Shown here piece by piece: positions 54,923-64,000 of a stretch of DNA of 64,000 bases. The notes under the pieces were generated by a model. That model was not told where the DNA came from. It saw only the letters and a program-made list of their open reading frames with translations, and did not search any database. Source of the stretch: Agrocybe praecox (Eukaryota > Basidiomycota > Agaricomycetes > Agaricales > Agrocybaceae). Numbering within the stretch: the first letter of the stretch is position 1; the number at the start of each line of letters is the position of its first letter. Location of the stretch: positions 3,410,001 through 3,474,000 of the forward strand of contig OZ024851.1 in the NCBI GenBank assembly GCA_964017145.1. Direction: 5' to 3'. Made by a program: the position numbers and the translations under genes.

Positions 54923-57900
54923 ATGCCAGGACCTGCGCCGTTATTCAACAACAACACTCCATCGTCGTCTTTAGCCTCATCCGGGATAACAACACACAGC
55001 GTTAACGGGATAATGAACGGACTTTCTTCACAACCTACCGCTTCTTCATCTGCCGGTTCGAACAGTAATATATTGGTAGGCCTCAGTGCCCCTGCTGGAC
55101 CATCGAACGCGCTGTTCCCGGCGCTTTATCTGTATCCTCTCAATGATACGTGGTTACCGAAACACATCGCTCTGACGGGAGGCCCCAGCCAGCATGTAAA
55201 GATTGGGAGGCAAACGAGCTCGAAGACAGCTCCCGGAGAGAAAAATGGTTTTTTTGATAGTAAAGTGCTTAGTAGGCAGCATGCAGAGGTTTGGGAAGAT
55301 GGTGGAAAGGTTCGTTGTGTTCTCTTTTTTCTGCTTTTTTACTTCCTTTTTTTCGTTCGTTGGGGTGGACTCTTTCAATCTATCGTTGACCGTTATAGTT
55401 TCTTTCCGTTTTTGTGCCAATTTATATCCCTTATATATTCCTTTTCGAGCGCATATATGCGGTCTTATAATATCTGAACGTCGTTCTGATCACCTTTCGT
55501 TTGTTAGATCTTCATCAAGGACGTCAAGAGCTCGAACGGAACCTTTATCAATGGTGACAGACTGAGCAGCGAAGGACATGAATCAGAGCCTTTCGAGATG
55601 AAGAGCGATGATATCGTGGTACGTATCATCGTCCATACACCCCTCTTACCTTTCCTTGCATATTTTTTTTCTCAATATCTAATATATTTCTACCGACATA
55701 TAGGAGTTCGGAATTGATATCGTAGGCGAAGACAACAAAACCATCATCCACCACAAAGTCGCAGCGAGGGTTGTGTGTGTGTTCAATGAGCAAGACGCAC
55801 AGGTCGCTGCGCGCGCAGAGCAGCACCAGCAACAGCACCAGATGCAGCAGCATCAAGCGTACCTCCAGCAGCAGCAGCAGCAGCAACAGCAACATGGAGG
55901 ACCGGGACACCTACACGGTGGCCCCCCACATCCTGGTATGAATGGTATTGGGCTGGGAGGACCTTCGTCTGTCGGCGTCAATGGGACTAATAACCCAAAC
56001 AACAACTTCCCATTCACGACGCCTGGAGCTGCGGCCGCTGCAGCTGCTCAACAGCAGCAGCAGCAGCAACAGCGGCGTCAGCAGTTGGCGCAGCAGGGCT
56101 TGGGCAGTCTTGGCTCGAGTATGGGCGTTGGGGGTCTGAGGCCGCCCGGGAAGACGGGGTTGTCATTTGATGTGATTTTGAGTCGGTTACAGGGAGAAGT
56201 GCAGAAGAGTAGGGAGACGGGTGCGGAGCTGAGTGGGTTAACGGGCGCGATGGGCGAGATTGGGGATGTGCTTGGAGGAGTTTTGGTTAGTTTTTTTTTT
56301 TTTCGAAGGCTGTTCTTTCTTGTACGATGGGTATCGCACGGCGAAGTCCTTGTCGCGGACTTGAATGTGACATATGTTTTTTTTCTTCTCCGTCGATCCG
56401 AGTGCGATGATTGGCTCTTTCCTTCTTATTTTCCCGTTCTTCTTTCCCCATTATACAATAATAACTAATGTTACTTTTTCCAGCCTACAAATTTGCCTCC
56501 TTTCCCTGCCCACTTGCCGCCTGTCCGACCTCCTCAGGAACCGCAACCACAGCCACAGCCTGTACCGGCTGCTGGTGCTACTCAATCTGCCGTCACTGCC
56601 GCGTTATCGAGTACCTCTGGCTCGACTGAAAACTCGTCCGCATCTTCGTCATCATCATCATCAACGACTGCCTCCTCAACCTCTTCACCGGCGGAAGGTG
56701 GAGAAGCTCCTGCATCACTGTCAGCTACGGCTGTGGAAGCTTTACAAGCCCAACTCCGCGAGACGCAAGCCGCTCTTGCTAGTCATTTGGACAGAGTGCG
56801 GAAGCTGGAGGATGTCCTCGTACAACATGATGAGATGAGGAGGGAGGTTGAGGTGTTGAAGGAACGTATCGGGATGGTTACTAACACGTCGCAGAAGGAG
56901 AGTAGGGGCCTGGATGGGGACGAGGTACTTCTAAGGCGGCTTGAGGATGATCATCACCTTCAACATGAGGAAGGAGAACAGGTGCTGAGTGATTATGAAG
57001 AGGGGGCTGGGTCGGAAGAAGAGGAGGATGAAGAGCAATCGGACGACGACGACGACGCGAGGAGCATCGCTACTGTTGTTGTATCGCATGAGCTGGAGAG
57101 AGTGGACGAGGAGGATGAAAGTGAGCTTGGTGCGGAGGGCGATAGCGATGCGTTGCCCGATGAAGCTGGGGCGTTGCCGGAGGAGGATATGATTGAGCAG
57201 AGGCACATCCAGGAACAACAACGGCGGAGAGAGGCTGAGCATGATGAGGTTGAGGTTGCGAAAACAGTGGGAGAGGCAGAGGAGTTGGAGAGGATGCCAG
57301 ACGACGAAGAGGACGAAGAGAGGGAACGAGAGAGGCGGAAGGAGGAAGATCTAGAAGTTGGTCGACCTAGAACACCTGAGCCCACTGCATTCGTGCAACG
57401 GCGGACGTCGGTGTCTTCTCCATCCCCTTTATCCACTTCACCCACATCATTATCTCCCCCTTTGGTATCGGCTGATCGCGAAAGCCGTGCGGAAGACATG
57501 TACGAGCAGGTCGTGCGGCTGTCGAAGCAGGTCAGCACTGTTATGGAGCTGACAAGCTCGTTGGAGGCTCAGCATTCGACTGCGCAAACAACGATCAAGG
57601 GCTTGGAGGATAAGGTTGCGACGTTGGAGGGGATGTTGAAAGCTGCTGAAGAGGCTTTGGCTGCGAAGGCTGTACCTTCTCCTGCAACATCGGCGACGGC
57701 CAAGAGCACAGATGAAGTTGTCCAGCAGACGGAGAAAGAAGAAGAAGAAAAACCAGCCGAGTCAAAGGACTCCCTGATGGATATGATCTCGCACTTTAAG
57801 AAATCGGTGGATGGTCAATGGGGCAGTGTTCGCAACGATTGGGCATCGATGCGTGCAGATTGGGTCTCTGTGCGGTCGGAGTGGGCTCAGGAACGCGAAA

Positions 57901-58852
57901 AGCTGACCAAAGCCTGGGCGGAGCGCGAGCGGGTGTGGGATGCGAGACAGGGCGAGTGGGATGCGTGGCGGGGGGAATGGGAATCGAGAAGAGGCGAGTG
58001 GGATGGGAGGAAGGAAGAGGTCGATAAGGGCCTTGTGAGAGTCGAAGAGGGTTTGGACAAGTTGCAGCATATTTCGGCGTCTGTCGTCGCTGCTGCGAAT
58101 TCTACCGCGGGTGCTGCTGGTGGATTTGGGGGCCTGGCGGGTATGGTTAGTGGGCTGGGACATCATCTGGCTAATGGTGGTCTTGTCACACCACCTTCGC
58201 CCCGGTCGCAGTCGTCGGACTCGGTCGGGAGGAGAGGGTATAATGGCAAGAGGAGGTCGCTGTCTGGTGGTCGAGGAAGATCGACGAGGTCCAGGTCGCA
58301 GTCTCCTTCAGTGGATAGAGGCGAGTACGACGACGCTTCTTCAGTCGAGGACCATGAGGAGAAGGGACTCCTTGATTCGACTGTTCTTCCTTCTGGTTCT
58401 GGTGCTGGCCTTTCTCCAATTCCGCCTCTTCTTGCACATGGTGTTGCTTCGCTCAAGGAAAAGGAGAAAGAGGACAGCGGAGCACGGTCGCTTGCAACCC
58501 CTGAACCTTCGGTCTATGCCAATTCGTCTTTGGAGAGTGAAGGATCTTCGCCAACGCAAAAATCGAAATTGGCGGAGTCAACATATACGGATGATACGGT
58601 ATGCTTTTTGTCCTCGTTTTTATTGTGGGATCGTTATTAATTTTGGTCGCTTCTTTGAAGACAATGTCCGACTTCTCATCACTCGCGGACTCGACGGCAT
58701 CTGTGGTGCCATCAGAAAATGGTAAAGGCCATACATCGACAACGGCAACAGTCAACGCAAACAACGCGATTAACCTGCAAGCCGCGATGGGTATCGTCGT
58801 TCTGAGCGTCGCTGCTGCTGCTGTCTTTTGGAAGGTCAAACCGGAGGCCTGA
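54923..58852 (+). CDS. FHA-domain, coiled-coil, tail-anchored protein (SLMAP/Far9/Vps64 type, STRIPAK)
   Basis: Five exons: 54923-55309, 55508-55618, 55704-56285, 56484-58598 and 58661-58852, all phase 0, 1128 residues. The FHA domain (about 70-170) has G95-R96, S117-R118-x-H120 and S138-N139-G140-T141, the phosphothreonine-binding set. Gln-rich tracts follow (about 225-330), then a Ser/Pro-rich and acidic region, a coiled coil with a Trp heptad series (806-866), Ser-rich linkers and a C-terminal membrane anchor ([15 protein letters not shown]). This architecture is that of the STRIPAK scaffold proteins Far9/Far10, PRO45/HAM-4 and SLMAP, which tether the complex to ER or nuclear envelope and act in hyphal fusion and sexual development. 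A decayed copy is at 18974-20520. Confidence 0.85.
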
Positions 58853-59289
58853 GGACAGACAGACCTGTATGTAGGGCTTCGACCCTAGAAAAGGAAGCGG
58901 GTTGCTTCCACACCTACTTTGCCACTATCAATAACGTCTTCACCATCTTCACCATCGCCATTATCACCACCACCACCACCGACAACGATTAAGCTGTATC
59001 ATCCACATTCATTATACGTTTTCTCATCGCATTGCATCGTACTTTGGTCTTTTTCCTCTTTTCCCTCTATCACACGACGAAGACCGATAATGGATCCTCT
59101 TTTTTCGGGCCCCTGATGAATATATATTTATTCAGCATACCATAGCATTACACCTACCCCATCCACCAGCACCGACCCTTTTGCATATTGCATGTTTCTT
59201 TTTTTCCGCCTTTGCCGCCCTTCTCGTCGTCACGAGAGTTGCTTAGGCTCGATTCCCCTTCATGATGATTGATTGATGCATTGTTTCGT

Positions 59290-59615
59290 CCTATTCGCTT
59301 TCGATAAGTAAGTACCTTTTCCTTTTAATTACCTTGTCTTTTCTTCTTTTTGTTTCTTCGTCGTTTCATACTTGCGTGCGCACGTTTAGATAAACCCATA
59401 TAACATACATACATATGTGCCTTATTCGTCCTTCGTATTTTCTTTCTTTCTTTCTTTCTTCCTCTTTTGCGTCTATATCTGTCTCTTTCCCCGTATCTCG
59501 TATCTCGTCTTCCTGTGTCCGAATGTCGTATTTAATAATGAATTTTATGACCTTTCTTTTTTTGTCTCTTCGCTGTTGGTGTTCGTTAGAAGGTGGGTTA
59601 AATTGAAACGTACGT
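59290..59615 (-). repeat. Repeat segment S, copy 2
   Basis: Inverted copy of 12752-13016 and 18191-18530. It includes a TTTC microsatellite (about 59443-59462) and ACATACATACATACAT near 59405. Confidence 0.7.
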
Positions 59616-60124
59616 ATCGGAAATGTTCCCATGTGGGGATGCAGGCGAGGGATTTATTGTGTTGGACTTTGGACTTCTACTGTGGTTAACGTTAGTTCTT
59701 GACGGCGACGTGGGTATGTGGGCGCTGGTTGAACAGGCACCCGTCTTGGTACTACTTGTCCTTCATTACTGTATTTCCTTCGATGTTTCCAATCTGACTT
59801 CGAATAGGAGGCGATATCCAATCATTCCTCAAGCCACTGGACCATATCTGCTTGTAGTTTCTCAAGATGCCAGCCTGGACCGTGACTCATCTCACGTTCG
59901 ATTCGACACTCGATAACATAGTTCTATCCATATTGTGCAATAATTGCGCTTCGAGAGCCCCATCTAGAACATTCCAGTCTGTGCTGCCTCACAGGGCTCA
60001 GTGTTTGACTCTGGAAATTCGTCAAATAAATTATATTCCCGACGTATCCACACTTTTGAATAGAATAAGAATAATAAAGAACTTTCTCCTATCTCTAGAT
60101 TCACTTTTTCTTGACAGAACCTAG
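59616..60124. other. duplicated noncoding DNA between FHA and F-box genes
   Basis: Matches the complement of 17742-18190. Indels break any shared frame, so it is probably noncoding 3' flank. Confidence 0.5.
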
Positions 60125-61759
60125 CTAATCTTTGAATTCAACCTGATCAGAGCCGCATATATACTCAACCGTTCTACCATTGGATGCGTCTGAGCATATA
60201 ATTGTGAGGCCGGCCACATCAGCTAGTATCTCCAAAAGCCTGGAAGCGCGCATCCTGTAAAATTCTCCCATCGATTTAAGGGATAGGTTACGGCCTTCTG
60301 CTACAAGCTCTTGAAGGACTTTCCGAAGTCGCATGGTCTGTTTGTATGACAGGCTATCAGAGCCGTATATGTTTAAAGTGTGGAGGTTTGGAAAGATTTT
60401 TGATCTTTCAGGGAGTTGGGTTGCGAAAAATGTTTCGAAGAATTTTAAGAAACTAGAAATGGAGGAGTTCAAGGCACGGACGTTGGTTAATGCAAAGGCC
60501 AGGGTTTTGTATAGGCTTTCTGGTACCCGTTCCAACTGGAGGTTGAGGTCCAGTTCTGTGATGCAAGAATGCTCCGGGAGGGAAAATACTCCAATAAGGG
60601 CGTCTGCAAACCTAGGTATCTGTACCGATCCATCGATAATAAAGTAAAATGTGGATTCTTCTTGAATTCCGTCTAATAGTTCCAAATAGAATGAATGCGG
60701 AAACAATTTAAATTTAAGGTGCTTGGGGAATTGGGCGTTTAGAAACCGCTTTGCGAAGTTGGGGATCGAGTTTAAGTCGGAATGATCAATTTCGATTTTC
60801 ACCGGGCTTGAGAAATTCAGGTACAATGAGGATCCTGGGGAAGGATGCATATGTGACAATAAAAAGGAGGCGCCTTCCATTTTTACATGAGACAACCTGA
60901 CACTGGTAAGGGAAGGTATGTGCACGAAGGGAATTGTTAGGCCACCCATTGATGATGTTTTGAAACAATCGTTGATTTCAAGACTCCGGAGGGAGACCAT
61001 TCTCTTGAGTACATTTAATAGTTCCACCACTTCGACCGGAGGATGGTAGATATTCAGCTGCTGGATATTGGATAGCCATGTGGCTTGAGGATCGATGTGG
61101 AAATTCGTGACCGTTAAATTAGTCAACAACGGCGCGATCCCACCAAACGCGTTGACTGAAGAATTCTCATCGTCTCTCCAGCGACCCATCATTTGGAGGT
61201 CATACTCCTGAAGACATGGTGCTGGTCTTTGAAGGACCTGCTTCAAGAAGAGCTTTGTCGATGTGGTCGAGGGCGCATATCCGACAATTGTAACCACAAG
61301 TTTACTGATCCTTCCCCATTCCGTCGTGAGCAAATTGTGTAGAATTTGCAAATCTTTCTGGTGTAAAATATCAATTTCCCGTCCTTTGATCCAGAGTGAT
61401 ACCGTTTTGGTCCTTCTGATGACTTCATCCATCCATAGTCTTTGAGCGTCTCTAACCACCCTGCTATTAACCCCTTGACACTCATCTGACTCAGGATCTT
61501 GACAGTCGCAATGTGGAAACAACGCGTTTAGATCAATAGCTTGAGCCCACAGTGTGGGCGATCCAACGATAATAGAGCGCCAGAGCTGGCAGACCTGTGA
61601 AGTCTTTCGGAGTGTATCGAGGACGTTGTTGTCAACAAACATGTTCGCATTCATTGAAAATATGATCCAGAGGACGTCGGGAGCAAGTATAGCAGAGAGA
61701 TCTTCTTCAGCTTGGTGGGCATCAACGAGGTTTTCCATTGTACCAGTGGTTATGGTCAA
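60125..61759 (-). CDS. F-box protein with LRR-like C-terminus, copy II
   Basis: Intact single-exon gene, 544 codons, inverted paralogue of 13205-14854. The F-box is again ILAPDVLWIIF...SQVCQLWRSIIVGSPTLW at residues 18-70, with the same leucine-rich strands (LTNLTVTNFHI, LRSLEINDCF). Differences from copy I are scattered substitutions plus short in-frame losses, for example in the region before CLQEYDLQMM and in LDLNLQLERVP. Such in-frame changes suggest that both copies stayed under coding constraint. The promoter is duplicated with it. Start at 61759 or the second ATG at 61738. Confidence 0.8.
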   Translation of the reverse strand: MTITTGTMENLVDAHQAEEDLSAILAPDVLWIIFSMNANMFVDNNVLDTLRKTSQVCQLWRSIIVGSPTLWAQAIDLNALFPHCDCQDPESDECQGVNSRVVRDAQRLWMDEVIRRTKTVSLWIKGREIDILHQKDLQILHNLLTTEWGRISKLVVTIVGYAPSTTSTKLFLKQVLQRPAPCLQEYDLQMMGRWRDDENSSVNAFGGIAPLLTNLTVTNFHIDPQATWLSNIQQLNIYHPPVEVVELLNVLKRMVSLRSLEINDCFKTSSMGGLTIPFVHIPSLTSVRLSHVKMEGASFLLSHMHPSPGSSLYLNFSSPVKIEIDHSDLNSIPNFAKRFLNAQFPKHLKFKLFPHSFYLELLDGIQEESTFYFIIDGSVQIPRFADALIGVFSLPEHSCITELDLNLQLERVPESLYKTLAFALTNVRALNSSISSFLKFFETFFATQLPERSKIFPNLHTLNIYGSDSLSYKQTMRLRKVLQELVAEGRNLSLKSMGEFYRMRASRLLEILADVAGLTIICSDASNGRTVEYICGSDQVEFKD

Positions 61760-61822
61760 CCGTCAGGTTACGCGATAAGGCTGTGCTAAAACCAATTATT
61801 CTGTATTCTGAGCTTGGATGGC

Positions 61823-61830
61823 TATATATA
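61823..61830 (-). promoter_or_regulatory. TATA box of F-box gene, copy II
   Basis: TATATATA 64 bp before the first ATG, in the same position as at 13129-13136. Confidence 0.5.
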
Positions 61831-62218
61831 TGATTCCCGACCACTAAAAATCGCAGATTATTTGTCAGTTGTTATTTCTTACAGCGACCGTTAATATAGT
61901 CGTCGTGCAAGGTGAGGGGGGCCTCTAGATGAGATGCTCACCTAATGATCCGAAGATAAACAGTGAGCCAATGGTTTTCAGATTCAGTTGGAGGTTTCCG
62001 ACGATTAATCAAATAAGTTCTATGCGGTCCAGGCGATCATGATTCACGGGTCTCGATACACGCCGAGTGATATAGCGATTACACATAATGTCAATTTTAA
62101 ATGCTTCTATACATTTTCACGAGAGCAGAAAGACTACACTTCTGCGATCAATTGACACAACATTACCGGATCTCATACTCTTACATACTAACTAATTAAC
62201 TGTTACTTGACAATCGGT

Positions 62219-62900
62219 TCAGAGGTTTACATAGACGAACTTTTCCTGTCTCTGAATCGAGGTCGGGAACGTAAATAAACCTCGAGAATCGAAAACGTCC
62301 TTCAATTGGCGAAGACGAGGGTAATTACTAATTGGTGGAATGGTAGAGTTTTTTCCCTAAACATCGAGGTAAACGATGTTCAAAAAGAATAAGAGCACAT
62401 GTCAGGAACGCACAATTTACTAATCAATCGTCGATATAATTCGTGTACGCCCTGTACAACCAAGACAACACTTTAGTTGACATACACGCCAGAGATGATC
62501 ATTCGTGCCCGAAGTCCCAATTCGCTGTGATATTGCTGACGATGGAGTTGACAATGTCTGATATAGCATTGGGCTCATGTAAGTTTTTTTGTGAATTTTT
62601 TGGAAGGAGTCTTACCATCAAGGAGGGTAAATCCACCAGCAGGATATGGAGGTACGTTACCTCTAGACGAAGCGTAAAAGCGGATTGTTAATGGCCGAGT
62701 CACAACCACCAAATAATTCTGCTTGAATAAACCAACCCTATCGAGAGCATCTACTTCAGCAACACGGTCGACTCGCGTTGGCGAAGCTCAGTTGACCAGG
62801 GAGGACAATCGAAATGTCAACTCCTAGGTCTTGTCCCCCTAGAAGTGCAAAAAGGTCTTGACTCAAGATTGAACTAATGAGTGCGCAGGTGACATAGGAC
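62219..62900 (-). pseudogene. FAD-linked oxidase (berberine-bridge type), degraded
   Basis: Minus-strand pieces resemble the two ends of secreted FAD-linked oxidases. The C-terminal BBE-type sequence YPRLRQLKDVFDSRGLFTFP runs to a stop at 62219, preceded by YTNYIDD (about 62420-62440). An N-terminal exon with GVDISIVLPGQLSFANASRP lies at about 62756-62830. The FAD-binding core between them is absent and stops intervene, so it is a relic. It lies just downstream of the MFS relic on the same strand. Assignment is by motif memory; the N-terminal part is the weaker match. Confidence 0.4.
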
Positions 62901-63417
62901 CGAACGTGTAAGTTGCGCATTGCAACCATTGTGACGCAATGGTCGAAAGTCGGACACACGAGCACGGAAATTCTCTTTCCAAAGCTCTCGATTTTGATGC
63001 GGCCCACCTAAATACATGTTAAAGGTCATAAATATCCCATGGTCGAAAATACATCGGAATTTTTGAGGATTAGAAACATGGCTTACCGAGCGCACGTCAA
63101 TTTATTCTTATTCTAGCTAGGTAGGATTAAATTGCTGTCGAACTTGTTCACCCAGCGCAGAAGGTGAGGCTACTCGGGCTGGGACCTGGGTAGAGGATAA
63201 GAGCCAACGACGAAGATAAGAGGGGGGGGCATCAACTTGCAACATCTTTGTGACGAATGATGTGGCATAGACCGAACGCGCTGGTACTTGATAGAAAGGA
63301 AATGTCAGAGAATTCACCAAAGGAGTTGCTTGCACTGACTCACGTATATGTGCTGAGCTGCTTGACGAAGGGCATACCACTTCACTGGTTCAGATACTAA
63401 CTGGACTATAGAACCTT

Positions 63418-63735
63418 ATTATCATTTGTACTGGGGTTAATTCAAAGAATAGAACGTGCTCAATATTGCCTGGCAATAGTACAGGTTCGCCACAGCTACG
63501 AAGCTTCAGAACAAGGCCGACATGATAAGTATAAATATGCACCGAAAGTACTCGCAAAACCTGATGCAAAATTTATCAACAAACCAGATTTCAAAGGTCT
63601 CGCTGGGCCATATCGTAAACGTTGTAGAATCGGCAAGAATCTAAAATCTTTTGCATTGTCGAGCTTGACAGGGGTTACTTCCGCCGCAGTCACGGTTGCG
63701 ATTTCTTCGTTCTTTTCGTTTTCTTTTGAGGATTC
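63418..63735 (-). pseudogene. MFS transporter, N-terminal fragment
   Basis: The minus-strand frame reads FLPILQRLRYGPARPLKSGL then LINFASGFASTF. After an intron of about 47 bp it reads AVANLYYCQAIL. This is the start of a fungal MFS drug-transporter-like family (…RLRYDP…F…FGFASTFTVANLYYCQP). No in-frame start codon is seen, because a stop precedes the exon. The following transmembrane segments are not found downstream, so it is a truncated relic. Confidence 0.45.
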
Positions 63736-63917
63736 CGGGTCTCAAATGTGAGGCTCATGAATAATGAGTGACATTCACAAAAGCGGTCAGTGGCGATTCG
63801 ATAGTCATGACGGCGGTGAGCAAGGACAAGTGGAATGCCACCCCTGGAAATGTGACAGGCACGTGACTTCGGTGCATTCTGCCGTGGTCCGATTCGGATT
63901 ACTGACGCTCCAACGCA
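63736..63917. other. short gene-free stretch
   Basis: No feature recognised between the MFS relic and the transposon end. Confidence 0.4.
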
Positions 63918-64000
63918 GGCGTAGATGTTATAATGATATACAAACCCTCAGTAGCTGCCCTAAAACGTTTGTTCACAAATGACAGTAATTACCCTTGTTG
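63918..64000 (+). mobile_element. Terminal part of a second copy of the 51455-53341 element
   Basis: The last 83 bases (GGCGTAGATGTTATAATGAT onward, through CTGCCCTAAAACG and ACAAATGACAGTAATTACCC) equal the inverted right end of the element at 51455-53341. The element continues beyond the window. Confidence 0.75.

Larger units (their letters stand above)
54501..61944 (-). repeat. Large inverted duplication, copy II
   Basis: Inverted partner of 13017-20843. It contains the promoter and all five exons of the FHA gene, segment S, and the second F-box gene with its TATA box. It lacks the 2.85 kb kinase insertion found in copy I, so it shows the pre-insertion arrangement. Confidence 0.85.

Noticed and set aside
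56993..57538. Minus-strand Ser-rich 181-codon frame
   Set aside because: Antisense of the acidic region of the FHA gene; Ser-rich shadow frames are expected opposite Asp/Glu-rich coding sequence.

Overview
The window is nuclear DNA of a filamentous basidiomycete, most likely an Agaricomycete. The evidence is many short introns (about 45-75 bp, GT-AG, with CTNA-type branch sites), several protein families characteristic of mushroom genomes (DUF6533 membrane proteins, FunK1 kinases, F-box/LRR proteins, DUF4419, DUF6699, TSP2 tetraspanins), and many non-autonomous DNA transposons. No species assignment is possible from sequence reading alone.

Layout. 0-12 kb: the 3' part of a DUF4419 gene, then mostly gene-poor DNA with a TIR element (3342-4953), a transposase relic, a pair of diverged direct repeats and a seven-TM-type gene that appears frameshifted (7173-8472). 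12-21 kb: copy I of a large inverted duplication. It holds an intact F-box gene, a 2.85 kb insertion carrying a broken FunK1 kinase, and a decayed copy of a STRIPAK-type FHA gene. It is flanked by a truncated and a complete member of a PD-(D/E)XK-like family. 22-36 kb: five DUF6533 seven-TM genes in tandem, all on the minus strand, each with many tiny exons and each apparently spliceable. 36-43 kb: a DUF6699 gene, a 1.4 kb TIR element with a 6-bp target duplication, and a TSP2 tetraspanin. 43-51 kb: a second-family seven-TM gene split by a clean 1252-bp transposon insertion, an ARF-like gene whose nucleotide-binding motifs are all lost, an ERG6-like sterol methyltransferase, and a low-complexity hypothetical gene. 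51-54 kb: two more TIR elements. 54.5-62 kb: copy II of the inverted duplication, with the intact FHA gene and a second intact F-box gene. 62-64 kb: relics of an FAD-linked oxidase and an MFS transporter, then the end of another transposon copy at the window edge.

The genes do not form one pathway. Recognisable housekeeping functions are ERG6 (ergosterol synthesis), the SLMAP/Far9-type FHA protein (STRIPAK scaffold) and TSP2 (membrane organiser). Between them lie fast-evolving accessory families. The most notable items are the five-gene DUF6533 array, the ARF-fold pseudo-GTPase, the transposon insertion that exactly splits a seven-TM reading frame, and the inverted duplication whose two copies have had different fates. 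Exon boundaries were worked out by eye from splice signals, reading frame and paralogue comparison. No alignments or database searches were run.
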